Under the pieces are notes generated by a model that did not search any database, had not been told where the DNA came from, and worked only from the letters and a program-made list of their open reading frames with translations. From CAVTJL01 sp963735065 (GTDB lineage Bacteria; Pseudomonadota; Alphaproteobacteria; Geminicoccales; Geminicoccaceae), in NCBI GenBank assembly GCA_963735065.1, contig CAVTJL010000001.1:248001-312000 (forward strand): a stretch of 64,000 nucleotides of DNA, given 5' to 3'. Numbering within the stretch: the first letter of the stretch is position 1; each line of letters opens with the position of its first letter. This document shows, in pieces, positions 8,453 through 17,914 of this stretch. A program made the position numbers and the translations under genes.

Positions 8453-9464
8453 CGGTGTAGCTCCGGCGGTTGATCCAGAGCTGGATCAGGGTCAGCACCA
8501 TCAGCACCGCCGCCAGGATGATCGAGGCCGCGGCGGCGAGGCCGAAGAGACGAGGCTGGCTCGCGAAGCCGGTGTCGTAGATGTACTGGACGATGAGAAG
8601 TGTCGCCGAGCCGGGTCCGCCGCCCGTCAGCACATAGACCTCGTCGAAGGTCTGCACCCCCTTGATGAGGGCCAGCACCAGCACGACCACCATCGTGGGC
8701 ATCAGGAGCGGCAGGGTAATGCGTCGGAAGGTGCGCCAGGGGGTGGCGGCGTCCATCTCGGCCGCCTCGTAGACGTCCTTCGGAATTGACTGCAGCCCGG
8801 CCAGGAGAATCAGCGTGTAGAAACCCATATGCGCCCAGACGCTGACGAACACGACCCAGAAGAACGCCCAGTGGGAATTGAGCAACCAGTCGACCGGATC
8901 GAGACCGGCGCTCGCCAGCCAACCGTTCAAGATGCCCTGGCGCTGGATGATCCACTTCCAGATCAGCGCCACCACCACGGGCGACAGCAGGACCGGATAG
9001 AAAAACACACTGCGGAAGAAGCCGCGTGCCCGGATCTCGCGGTTGAGGACAAGCGCTGTCAGCAACGCCATCAGCACCATGCACCCCACCTGGAGCGCCA
9101 CGAACATGGCGGTGTTGAAGAGCGCCTTCCAGAAGAGGTCGTTCGTGCAGCTGTTGGGGTCGAGATAGTCCTTGCAGGTGAGGAGCTGCCTGAAGTTGGC
9201 GTTCCCCACGAAAGGCCGATTGCTCAGCAGGACATTGAGGCCGCCGGTCGTCGCATAGAAGAAATTGAGGATGATCGGCAGGAAGGTGAAGAGGCCGAAG
9301 ATCAGAAGGTTGGGGGCGAGGAAGACCCAGGGAAACCGCCGGACACCAAGACGTGCCTGCAGCCACCCCATCGGCCGCTCGAGCAGGCCCATGACCATGC
9401 GGAACGGGACGAGGAGGAGCCCTTGCCGGACCCCGCGCACGCCCCGGAAGCTGCCGCTCGCCAT
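8445..9464 (-). CDS. Carbohydrate ABC transporter permease, MalF/UgpA-like
   Basis: 339 residues from ATG 9464, 22 bases after the binding-protein gene. It has a cytoplasmic N-terminus, a first helix at PWVFLAPNLLIFGLFTFLP and further helices. The EAA loop reads EAAEMDAATPWRTFRRITLP, and VYVLTGGGPGSAT is the typical sugar-permease motif. It pairs with the MalG-like protein to form the membrane channel of a CUT1-type importer. Eight-base overlap with the next gene indicates coupled translation. Confidence 0.92.
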   Translation of the reverse strand: MASGSFRGVRGVRQGLLLVPFRMVMGLLERPMGWLQARLGVRRFPWVFLAPNLLIFGLFTFLPIILNFFYATTGGLNVLLSNRPFVGNANFRQLLTCKDYLDPNSCTNDLFWKALFNTAMFVALQVGCMVLMALLTALVLNREIRARGFFRSVFFYPVLLSPVVVALIWKWIIQRQGILNGWLASAGLDPVDWLLNSHWAFFWVVFVSVWAHMGFYTLILLAGLQSIPKDVYEAAEMDAATPWRTFRRITLPLLMPTMVVVLVLALIKGVQTFDEVYVLTGGGPGSATLLIVQYIYDTGFASQPRLFGLAAAASIILAAVLMVLTLIQLWINRRSYTGG

Positions 9465-9486
9465 GGCCCTGGCGGCCGCCTGGCGC

Positions 9487-10763
9487 CTACTTCTTGGCCG
9501 CGGCGGTGGCCTCCTTGACGTCGGCCGTCAGCCGCTTCATCGCCTCGTCCAGCGTCAGCTCGCCGACGATCGCCTGCGTGATGCGCTGCACCGTCGCGTT
9601 GAACATCGCGCGATTGAGCGGGTAGCCCTGATACTTGTAGGCGATGGGCGAGATCGTCGGCACCTGCTTCGACCAGGTCTGAAGGGCCGTCTTGGCCTGC
9701 GGCGAGACGCCCTGATAGTCGACATCCTGGGCGGCGACGGTTTTGTTGGCCGGCACGTTGTCGGTGAGCGCCATCAGCTTGGTGTACTGGTCGACCTGGG
9801 CAAAGTAATCGATCACCTTGGCGACCTCGGCCGGATGCTTGGTCTGCTTGAAGCCCACCATCGCAGCGCCGCCGGGCATGCCGGTGCAGGCCGCGGGCCC
9901 GCAGGGCGAGCCCACCACCTCCCAGTCGAACGCATCACCGATCGCCTTGTCGAACCGCCCCACCTGCCAGCTGCCGGAATAGTAGAAGACGAGCTGGCCG
10001 TTGATGAACTCCTGGGCCGCATCCTGATAGGCGGCGCCGCCCTTGCCGGCCCAGACGTCCTTGTCCATGGTCCCGTCCTGGTTCCATTTCACGAACATCG
10101 AGGCGAACTTCTCGAAGCCCGGATCGACGAGCGCGGGATTGCCCTCGGCATCGAAGATCTTGGCGCCCATCGAGATGGCGGGCCCGGCGATGCGATGGCC
10201 CGAGCGGTCCATGGCCATCGGAAACGGCGTCTCGGTCTTCTTCGCCACCTCGCGGGCGGCCTCGGCCCATTCGTCCCAGGTCGCCTTGGGACCCGGCACC
10301 TTGACGCCCGCCTGATCGAACAAGGTCTTGTTGATGTACGGGCCGGTGATGGTGAGCTGGGTCATCATGCCGTAGATGCCCTTGTCGTCGGGCCCGGCAC
10401 GGAACCAGTCCAGCGTGTCGCCGAAGTTCTTCTCCCAGTAGGCGCGATCGACGTAAGGGCGCGAGATCGAGATAATATTTGTGCAGGCCGCCCAGGTCGG
10501 TCACGCGAGCGATGATCCGGGCCGCTACCGGCGGCGAGCTGGACCGGCAGGCTCTCGAGAATGGCCTTGTAGGGCACCGTGTCGACGGTGACCTTGATGT
10601 CGGGGTTCGCCTTCTCGAAGCCGTCCAGGATCTGCCGGCTTACCGCGCACTCGTTGCCGTCGCCATAGCACATGAAGTGCAGCTCGACCGCGGCATGGGC
10701 GCTCCCCGTGGCCAGGACGGCGAAGACAGAGCCCCATGCAAGATGGCGTAGACCCGCCCGCAT
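9487..10763 (-). pseudogene. Sugar ABC transporter substrate-binding protein (family 1), two frame breaks
   Basis: ATG 10763 follows a strong ribosome site (GGGAGGAAG) and opens with a signal peptide ending at GSAHA. The frame runs to LAAGSGPD, then breaks. Skipping one base near 10514 restores IARVTDLGGLHKYYLDLAP, and skipping one base near 10456 restores YVDRAYWEKNFGDTLDWF and the remaining ~330 residues (PYINKTLFDQAGV, PGGAAMVGFKQTK). The reconstructed protein is about 425 residues, normal for UgpB/MalE-type proteins. It would be the periplasmic binder for the importer at 5254-9464. Two insertions 58 bases apart with everything else intact suggest possible base-calling error. Confidence 0.82.
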
Positions 10764-10936
10764 CGTGGCTTCCTCCCTGATGATCGCTGCGGGCAATTCA
10801 GCCCGTCGAGTGCCGCCATCCTGCCCCAACGGGCGGACGCGCACAACTCGGACGGGCCGTCCTTGCCTGTTGCCTCGCGGACCTTCCGGGGAGCATAGGA
10901 GGCGTCGACCGACGCTACCCGGGAGGCCATCTCGCT

Positions 10937-11962
10937 ATGCCCGAGCCGATCCGCTTTGCCGCGATTGGGCTGGACCATCGTCACATCTATCATCAGGTGG
11001 GAGGCCTCATCGAGGCGGGCGCTGTCTGCGTCGGCTACCATGGCCTCGCCGACCCGCACATCACCGAGGGCTTCAAGAAGCGCTTCCCGGACCTGCCCGA
11101 GCTCGACGATCCACGCCGGGCGCTCGAGGATCCGACGGTCCAGCTCATCGTCACGGCGGCCGTGCCCTGCGATCGGGCGCCGCTCGGCATCGAGGCGATG
11201 CGCCACGGCAAGGACTTCATGTCCGACAAGCCCGGATTTACGACGCTGGCGCAGCTGGCCGAGGCGCGGCGCGTCCAGGCCGAGACCAAGCGCATCTACT
11301 CGATCTGCTACTCCGAGCGCTTCGAGGTGCGCTCGGCGGTGAAGGCGGGCGAGCTGGTCGCGGCCGGTGCCATCGGCAAGGTCGTCCAGACGGTCAATCT
11401 AGCCCCGCATCGCCTCAACCGCCCGTCGCGGCCGGACTGGTTCTTCAAGCGCGAGGCCTATGGCGGCATCCTCTGCGACATCGGCTCGCATCAGGCCGAC
11501 CAGTTCCTGTTCTACACCGGCTCCACCGAGGCCGAGGTGGCCCACAGCGCGGTGGGCAACTATGCGAACCCGGGCGATCCCGAGCTCGAGGACTTCGGCG
11601 AGATGGTGCTCAGGAGCCAGCACGCCAACGGCTATGTCCGGCTCGACTGGTACACGCCGGACGGCCTCCCCACCTGGGGCGACGGCCGGCTGACGATCCT
11701 CGGCACCGAGGGCTATATCGAGGCTAGAAAGTATGTCGACATCGCCGGCAGCCCCGGGGGGGACCATCTCTTCCTCGTCGACGGGAAGGAGGTCCAGCGC
11801 ATCGACTGCGGGGATGTCGAGCTTCCCTATGCCAAGCAGCTCCTGGCCGACGTTCGGGATCGCACGGAGACCGCGATGAGCCAGGCACATTGCTTCCTCG
11901 CCTCGCAGCTGGCGCTCGAGGCGCAGGCGAAAGCGGTGAGGCTGACGCCGGGCCGTGGCTGA
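10937..11962 (+). CDS. Gfo/Idh/MocA family oxidoreductase (first of two)
   Basis: 341 residues from ATG 10937. The N-terminal Rossmann part begins RFAAIGLDHRHIYHQ, and the NAD-binding/catalytic lysine motif appears as MSDKPGF, a variant of the usual EKP. The C-terminal domain contains GGILCDIGSHQADQFLFY with the conserved Asp and His. Family members oxidise or dehydrate sugars, inositols and their derivatives with NAD(P). It is divergently placed against the sugar importer operon, sharing a 173-base promoter region. It overlaps the second paralogue by eight bases if the GTG at 11955 is used. Confidence 0.88.
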   Translation: MPEPIRFAAIGLDHRHIYHQVGGLIEAGAVCVGYHGLADPHITEGFKKRFPDLPELDDPRRALEDPTVQLIVTAAVPCDRAPLGIEAMRHGKDFMSDKPGFTTLAQLAEARRVQAETKRIYSICYSERFEVRSAVKAGELVAAGAIGKVVQTVNLAPHRLNRPSRPDWFFKREAYGGILCDIGSHQADQFLFYTGSTEAEVAHSAVGNYANPGDPELEDFGEMVLRSQHANGYVRLDWYTPDGLPTWGDGRLTILGTEGYIEARKYVDIAGSPGGDHLFLVDGKEVQRIDCGDVELPYAKQLLADVRDRTETAMSQAHCFLASQLALEAQAKAVRLTPGRG

Positions 11963-13052
11963 GATGCGCCGCTACCGCGTGGGCCTCGTAGGCCTCAACA
12001 TCGGCCAGAAGCATCTCGAGGCCCTGGCCCAGCTTCCCGAGCGTTACGAGATCACCGCCCTTTGCGGGCTGGAGCAGGACCGGCTCGAGGCGCTTGGCGC
12101 CCGCTTCGGGGCCAAGATGCTCACCCCGTCGCTCGAGACGATGATCGCCCGAGACGACATCGACATCATCGATGTGTGCACCCCGCCGCACCTCCATTTG
12201 CCGATGTGCGAGGCGGCGCTGCGTGCGGGCAAGCATGTGATCGCCGAGAAGCCTCTCGTGACCTCCCTCGCCGAGATGGATCGGCTGGATGCCTGCCGGG
12301 CAGAGAGTGGCCGGGCGCTCTTGCCCGTCTTCCAGTACCGCTTCGCGCCTGGCATCGAGCGCCTCAGGCGCCTGATCGATCGGGGCCTCGCCGGGCGGCC
12401 CTTTGCGCTCTCCGCCGAGGTGCACTGGAACCGCAAGGCCGCCTACTACGCGCTGCCCTGGCGGGGCACCTGGGCCGGGGAGCGCGGTGGCTGCCTGCTG
12501 GGCCACGCCATTCACATCCACGACCTGCTGACATGGCTGCTCGGGCCCATTCGGCGCCTCAATGCCATGACCGCGACGAGCGTCAATCGGATCGAGACGG
12601 AGGATTGCGCCGCGCTCGCAATGACGTTCGAGAACGGCGCTCTCGGCACCTCCTCGGTGACCCTGGGCTCCGCCGACGAGATCTCGCGCCTGCGCTTCTG
12701 CTTCGAGCATCTGACGGCCGAGAACGAGGGACGCGAGCCCTACGCCCCCGGCCGTGGCCCCTGGCGCTTCGTCGCGCGCGAGCCGGACCGCCAGGCCGAG
12801 ATCGACGCGGCGGTTGCCGAGCCGGTGGCCGCCAGCGAGAGCTATGCCAGGATGCTCGAGCTGTTCCACGAGCATCTGGAGGGGCGGGAGCCGGTCGCTC
12901 CGGTGACGCTGGAGGATGCCCGGGCCTCGCTCGAGCTCGTGACGGGGGCCTATCATGCCGCCCGCTCTGGCGAGACCGTGGCCCTGCCCCTATCCGCGAC
13001 GCACCCGCTTTATGGCTCGTGGCTGCCGGCTGCCTCGTCGATGCCGTCATGA
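11955..13052 (+). CDS. Gfo/Idh/MocA family oxidoreductase (second of two)
   Basis: 365 residues from GTG 11955, or 362 from ATG 11964; the overlap with the upstream stop makes either plausible. The Rossmann motif GLVGLNIGQKHLE, the acidic region DIDIIDVCTPPHLHLPM and the lysine motif AEKPLV are all present. The C-terminal domain has GGCLLGHAIHIHDLL. It is a typical NAD(P)-dependent sugar/cyclitol oxidoreductase. The pair is probably co-transcribed and functionally linked to the adjacent ABC importer and 2-hydroxyacid dehydrogenase. The 183 bases that follow hold no gene I can recognise. Confidence 0.9.
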   Translation: MAEMRRYRVGLVGLNIGQKHLEALAQLPERYEITALCGLEQDRLEALGARFGAKMLTPSLETMIARDDIDIIDVCTPPHLHLPMCEAALRAGKHVIAEKPLVTSLAEMDRLDACRAESGRALLPVFQYRFAPGIERLRRLIDRGLAGRPFALSAEVHWNRKAAYYALPWRGTWAGERGGCLLGHAIHIHDLLTWLLGPIRRLNAMTATSVNRIETEDCAALAMTFENGALGTSSVTLGSADEISRLRFCFEHLTAENEGREPYAPGRGPWRFVAREPDRQAEIDAAVAEPVAASESYARMLELFHEHLEGREPVAPVTLEDARASLELVTGAYHAARSGETVALPLSATHPLYGSWLPAASSMPS

Positions 13053-13259
13053 AAGCACGAACGGGCAGCGTGTCGCCGGCTCGGTGGCCGGGCCATCGGG
13101 GACCCTCGCGGCGCCGCTTGGCACGAGGCATCCCCGTCCGTAGTGTACGATAAGGTAATAATGTGGCCCTCTGGTGGTTCTTCTAGATTCGGCCTATCTC
13201 GGTAACCTTCCGCAGGCACGCCGGGCCTGACGGTCATGGTGTCGAGTTTGGAGGCCTTC

Positions 13260-14213
13260 ATGGCCCGCTTCTACTTTGCTGGGCGGATGCAGAAGGCGCT
13301 GCCCACCTGGGCGGGCATCGATGGCCCGCTGCTGTGGGCCGAGGCTGCCGTGCCTCGGCTGGCTTGGTGGCTGGCGCGCTGGCTGCCGACCGACCAGGCG
13401 AGCGGGCTCGGTGCCATGCTTGGCCGGGCGGTCGGACCGCATCTCAAGAAGCACAAGGTGATCCTGAGGAATCTCGAGATTGCGCTCCCCGATCTCGATG
13501 AGCGCCGGCGTGAGGCCGTCGCCCGGGAGATCTGGGCCGAGGCCGGGCGCGTGATGGTCGAGTTCGCGCTCCTGGACCGGATCTGCGGCAGCGAGCGGGC
13601 CGAGCGCCTCAAGTTCGTGCTGCATCACGATCCGACCCGCGCCCGTGACGGCAGCCGGCCGGCCATGTACTTCACAGCACACCTTGCCAACTTCGAGCTC
13701 GGCGCAGCCACCGCTACCCTCAACGGCGTGCCGCTCAGCATCGTCTCGACCCCCCAGGCCAACCCGCTGGTCCGGGCCGCGCTGGACCGCTATCGTGAGG
13801 TGGTGGGCTGCCGCTTCATTCCGAGCAAGGGCGGGCTTCGCCAGCTCATCCGCGAGGTGCAGGAAGGCCGCAGCCTGGGATGGATCACCGACCAGCGCCA
13901 CGACCGGGGCGAGCTCGTGCCGTTCTTCGGCATCGACACGCCCACCGCTGTGATGCCGGCGATGCTGGCGCTGCGGCTCGACTGTGATCTCGTGCCCGTC
14001 CGCGTCGAGCGCCTCAAGGGATCGCGATTCCGGGTGACCGCCTTCGAGCCCTTGAGCACCGAAGGCCTCGAGCAGCTCCCGCAGGCCGAGGCGGCACGCG
14101 AGCTGACACGCCGGATGAACCTTCTCTTCGAGAGCTGGATCCGGGAGCGACCCGGCCAATGGCTGTGCTTCAAGCGCCGCTGGCCGCAGGGTCACGAGCC
14201 ACCGGTCGCCTGA
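13260..14213 (+). CDS. LpxL/HtrB-type lysophospholipid acyltransferase
   Basis: 317 residues. ATG 13260 has GGAGG five bases ahead and is preferred to ATG 13236. The acyltransferase HX4E motif is seen as AHLANFELG, and other family blocks are GWITDQRHDRGELVPFFG and PAMLALRLDCDLVPV with a C-terminal ERPGQWLCFKRRW. LpxL/LpxM proteins add secondary acyl chains to lipid A at the inner membrane; related enzymes acylate other membrane lipids. The following glycosyltransferase gene starts one base after the stop, so both likely serve the cell envelope. Confidence 0.88.
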   Translation: MARFYFAGRMQKALPTWAGIDGPLLWAEAAVPRLAWWLARWLPTDQASGLGAMLGRAVGPHLKKHKVILRNLEIALPDLDERRREAVAREIWAEAGRVMVEFALLDRICGSERAERLKFVLHHDPTRARDGSRPAMYFTAHLANFELGAATATLNGVPLSIVSTPQANPLVRAALDRYREVVGCRFIPSKGGLRQLIREVQEGRSLGWITDQRHDRGELVPFFGIDTPTAVMPAMLALRLDCDLVPVRVERLKGSRFRVTAFEPLSTEGLEQLPQAEAARELTRRMNLLFESWIRERPGQWLCFKRRWPQGHEPPVA

Positions 14214-14214
14214 G

Positions 14215-15093
14215 ATGGGAGCCACGCTGACGAGCGAGCGGCCGAGTGCCAGGGCCGACGCTTCGGCCTTCTTCCACCCCTGCCCGACGGACCCGAGCTG
14301 CCCCTATTGCGGCACGACGTCGCCCGCGGCCGATGCCGACTGGTCCTTCCTCGACCGGGTCTACTGCATCTCGCTGCAGAGCCGCGAGGATCGGGCCCAG
14401 GCGGCAGCGCAAGAGCTGCATCGCGCCGGCCTGTGCCGCCAGGCGCTGTTCTACCGTCCCATCAAGCATCCGACCCGCCCGGTCACCGGCATATGGGAGT
14501 CCCACCGGGCGGTGGCGCTGCACGCACGTGCCGACGGCTGCTCCCGCGTGCTGGTGCTCGAGGATGACGCGCACTTCCTGGGCAGGGTCGATGGCCGCAC
14601 CACGAGGCGCGTCGCGCGCGCGCTGGCCTCGCTGCCACCCGACTGGACCATCTTCTATCTGGGCGAGATGACCCGCTGGGCCTATCCGGTGGGATGGGGC
14701 GTGCTCAGGATCTCGGCCACGGCCGCCCACGCCTACATAGCGAGCACCCGCCTGCTCGACTGGCTGGCGGATCATCCCTACGGATCCCCGGGCGTAAGGC
14801 GGGTGAAAGTCGCCGGCAAGGGCATCGATTCCGCCTTTGCCTTATTGCCGCGGACCTACGCCCTCTTCCCGATGATCGCGGTCCAAAGCGCGAGCCCCAG
14901 CGACCACTTCGCCGACGGCAAGCAGAAGACCGAGGTCCGCAAGCTCAAGCATCTGTTCTCGCACAGCCGCCACCGCGAGCGCCTGCTCGCCCTCGTCATG
15001 CGACCGATGCAGGTGGTGATGCTGGCGTTCTTTCCGGTGACGCTGGTCTGGCTCGGCATCGACGCGCTGGTGGCGCGCCTGCGCAAGCGCTGA
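14215..15093 (+). CDS. Family 25-like (LPS) glycosyltransferase
   Basis: 292 residues, ATG 14215 directly after the acyltransferase stop. The GT25 pattern is visible: VYCISLQSREDRAQAA at the start of the domain, then WESHRAVALHA and the acidic motif VLVLEDDAHFL. A Cys cluster (CPTDPSCPYC) lies near residue 22-31 before the domain. The C-terminal 30 residues are hydrophobic (RPMQVVMLAFFPVTLVWLG), suggesting membrane attachment. It probably adds a sugar to LPS or another surface glycan. The donor and acceptor are unknown. Confidence 0.75.
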   Translation: MGATLTSERPSARADASAFFHPCPTDPSCPYCGTTSPAADADWSFLDRVYCISLQSREDRAQAAAQELHRAGLCRQALFYRPIKHPTRPVTGIWESHRAVALHARADGCSRVLVLEDDAHFLGRVDGRTTRRVARALASLPPDWTIFYLGEMTRWAYPVGWGVLRISATAAHAYIASTRLLDWLADHPYGSPGVRRVKVAGKGIDSAFALLPRTYALFPMIAVQSASPSDHFADGKQKTEVRKLKHLFSHSRHRERLLALVMRPMQVVMLAFFPVTLVWLGIDALVARLRKR

Positions 15094-15141
15094 GCGGCCA
15101 CCGCCAGCCGATGCCGGTACAGCACCGGCTTGGCCCGAGGG

Positions 15142-17910
15142 CTACTCCGCCGCCTGCGCGATGGCCGGCTCCACGCGAGCAGCGCAGAACTTGAACTCCG
15201 GGATCTTCCCGTAAGGGTCGAGCTGCGGGTTGGTCAGCAGGTTCGCCGCCGCCTCGCGATAGCAGAAGGGAATGAAGAGAACGCCCTCGGGCACGGCGTT
15301 GTCCTGGCGCGCCATCAGCTCGATGGCACCGCGTCGGGTGGCGACCTTGACGGCACCACCCGCTGGCACGCCGAGCTGGCGAAGATCCTTGGAGTTCATC
15401 GCGACGAACGCCTCGGGCTCGAGCGCATCCAGATAGGCGGCGCGGCGCGTCATGGCGCCGGTGTGCCAATGCTCGAGCGTGCGCCCTGTCGTGAGGATCA
15501 TCGGATAGGCCGCATCCGGCCGCTCGGCCGGCGGGATGATCGAGGCCGGCACCATGGTGGCCTTGCCGCTCGCGGTCGGAAAGCCGTCGCCGAAGACCAC
15601 ACCCTGTCCCGGCTGGTCGGGCGCCTCGCAGGGATAGGTCACCGAGCTCTCGCGCTCGAGACGCTCCCAGGTGATGTTGTCGAGCGACGGCATGGCCTTC
15701 GTCATCTCGGCGAAGACGTCCGCCGGGCCGGCATAATGCCACTCGAGGCCGAGGCGAAGCGCCATCTCCTGGACGATCCACCAGTCGGGCCTGGCCTCGC
15801 CCGGCAGCGGCAGCGCCGGGCGGCCCATCTGCACCTGCCGGTTCGTGTTGGTGACGGTGCCGGCCTTCTCGGGCCAGGCCGAGGCCGGCAGCACCACATC
15901 GGCATACATGGCGGTCTCGGTGAGGAAGATGTCCTGGACCACCAGATGCTCGAGCCTGGCCAGCGCCTGGCGGGCATGGTGGGCGTCCGGGTCCGACATC
16001 GCCGGGTTCTCGCCCATGATGTACATGCCGCGGATCTGGTCGGCGTGGACCGCGTCCATGATCTCGACGACGGTGAGGCCGGGCTCCGGATCGAGCGTTG
16101 CCCCCCACAGCGCCTCGAGCTTGCCTCGATAGGCGTCGTCGCCCGTGTTGTGGTAGTCGGGAAAGACCATGGGGATCAGGCCGGCATCCGAGGCGCCCTG
16201 CACGTTGTTCTGCCCACGCAGCGGATGCAGGCCGGTGCCGGGCCGGCCGACATGGCCGCACATAAGCGCCAGCGAGATCAGGCAGCGCGCATTGTCGGTG
16301 CCGTGGATGTGCTGGCTGACCCCCATGCCCCAGAAGATGATCGCCCGCTCGGCCCTGGCGTAGGCGCGCGCCACCTCGCGCAGCGTGGCCGCATCGATGC
16401 CGCAGATCTCGGCCATCCTCTCGGGCGGGAAGGCCGCCAGATGCTCCTTCAGGCGATCGAAGCCCTCGGTGTGGGCCTGGATGTACTGCCGATCGTAGAG
16501 CCCCTCCTCGACGATCACGTGCATCAGCGCGTTCAGCATCGAGACGTCGCCGCCGGGGCGGAACTGCAGCATCCAGGTGGCGTGCTTCCTGAGCGCCTGG
16601 CCGCGCGGGTCCATGACGACGAGCCGGGCACCCTTCTTCGTGGCCTGCTTGAAGAAGGTGGCGGCGACCGGGTGGTTCTCGGTGGGGTTGGCGCCGATGA
16701 CGATGATCAGATCGGCGTTGAGCGCGTCGTTGAAGGGTGCCGTGACGGCGCCGGAGCCGATGCCCTCCATCAGCGCCGCCACCGAGGAGGCGTGGCAGAG
16801 CCGGGTGCAATGGTCGACATTGTTCGAGCCGAAGCCGGTGCGGACCAGCTTCTGGAACAGATACGCCTCCTCGTTCGAGCATTTGGCCGAGCCGAAGCCG
16901 GCGAGCGCCCGCCCGCCGCCCGCCTCGCGGACCCGGCGCAGCCCGGCGGCCGCGACCTCGAGCGCCTCCTCCCACGAGGCCTCGCGAAAGTGCGTCCAGG
17001 GCGATGCGGGATCGATCGGGTCGTCGACGACCTTGGGCACCCCCTCCTTGCGGATCAGCGGCCGGGTCAGCCGCTGCGGATGCCGGACATAGTCGAAGCC
17101 GAAGCGGCCCTTGACGCACAGGCGGCTCTCGTTCGAGGGCCCGTTCCTGCCGGTCACATAGGCGATGGAATCGTCGCGGACGTGATAGGTGATCTGGCAG
17201 CCGACCCCGCAATAGGGGCAGACGCTGTCGACGCTGCGGTCGACCCGCCGATCGCCGCGGCCGGTGGCCGGATCGACCAGGGTCGCCGGCATGAGAGCAC
17301 CCGTCGGGCAGGCCTGCACGCACTCGCCGCAGGCGACGCAGGTCGAGAGCCCCATCGGGTCGTCCTGGTCGAAGACGATCTTGGCGCCGTGGCCGCGATA
17401 GGCGAGGCCGATGACGTCGTTGACCTGAACCTCGCGGCAGGCGCGCACGCAGAGATTGCACTGGATGCAGGCGTCGAGATTGACCGCCATCGCCGGGTGC
17501 GAGCTATCGGGCGCCCATTGCTCGCGCATCGGGAAGCGGCTGGCCTCGATCTCCTGGCGCTCCGCCCACTGCCAGAGGCGGCTGCCATGGTCGTGGGCGT
17601 CGGCGCGCTGCGGCTGGTCGGCCAGCAGCAGCTCCATCACCATGCGCCGCGCGGTGCGGGCGCGCTCGCTGCCGGTGTGCACCTTCATCCCGGCCGCGGG
17701 CTTCCTGATGCAGGAGGCGGCCAGCACGCGCTCGCCCTCGATCTCGACCATGCAGGCGCGGCAATTGCCGTCGGCGCGATAGCCGGGCTCGGGCAGCCAG
17801 CACAGATGCGGGATGTCGATCCCGTGTCGCGCGGCAACCTGCCAGAGCGTCTCGTCCGCCAGGGCCTCGACCTCTCGGCCGTCGAGGATGAAGCGAATGG
17901 CCTCGGTCAT
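15142..17910 (-). CDS. fdsA: NAD-type formate dehydrogenase, catalytic alpha subunit
   Basis: 922 residues from ATG 17910. The N-terminal 2Fe-2S domain has cysteines in IPHLCWLPEPGYRADGNCRAC. It is followed by ferredoxin-type clusters (CIQCNLCVRAC, CVACGECVQACPTGA), the molybdopterin oxidoreductase 4Fe-4S motif (CPYCGVGC) and the Mo-bis-MGD domain. The active-site region near residue 370 reads VDHCTRLCHAS; the Cys is the expected Mo ligand, so no selenocysteine is needed. It oxidises formate to CO2 and passes electrons to the FdsGB diaphorase. The start is only four bases after the toxin gene; no fdsC or fdsD is next to it. Confidence 0.95.
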   Translation of the reverse strand: MTEAIRFILDGREVEALADETLWQVAARHGIDIPHLCWLPEPGYRADGNCRACMVEIEGERVLAASCIRKPAAGMKVHTGSERARTARRMVMELLLADQPQRADAHDHGSRLWQWAERQEIEASRFPMREQWAPDSSHPAMAVNLDACIQCNLCVRACREVQVNDVIGLAYRGHGAKIVFDQDDPMGLSTCVACGECVQACPTGALMPATLVDPATGRGDRRVDRSVDSVCPYCGVGCQITYHVRDDSIAYVTGRNGPSNESRLCVKGRFGFDYVRHPQRLTRPLIRKEGVPKVVDDPIDPASPWTHFREASWEEALEVAAAGLRRVREAGGGRALAGFGSAKCSNEEAYLFQKLVRTGFGSNNVDHCTRLCHASSVAALMEGIGSGAVTAPFNDALNADLIIVIGANPTENHPVAATFFKQATKKGARLVVMDPRGQALRKHATWMLQFRPGGDVSMLNALMHVIVEEGLYDRQYIQAHTEGFDRLKEHLAAFPPERMAEICGIDAATLREVARAYARAERAIIFWGMGVSQHIHGTDNARCLISLALMCGHVGRPGTGLHPLRGQNNVQGASDAGLIPMVFPDYHNTGDDAYRGKLEALWGATLDPEPGLTVVEIMDAVHADQIRGMYIMGENPAMSDPDAHHARQALARLEHLVVQDIFLTETAMYADVVLPASAWPEKAGTVTNTNRQVQMGRPALPLPGEARPDWWIVQEMALRLGLEWHYAGPADVFAEMTKAMPSLDNITWERLERESSVTYPCEAPDQPGQGVVFGDGFPTASGKATMVPASIIPPAERPDAAYPMILTTGRTLEHWHTGAMTRRAAYLDALEPEAFVAMNSKDLRQLGVPAGGAVKVATRRGAIELMARQDNAVPEGVLFIPFCYREAAANLLTNPQLDPYGKIPEFKFCAARVEPAIAQAAE

Positions 17911-17914
17911 GGCA

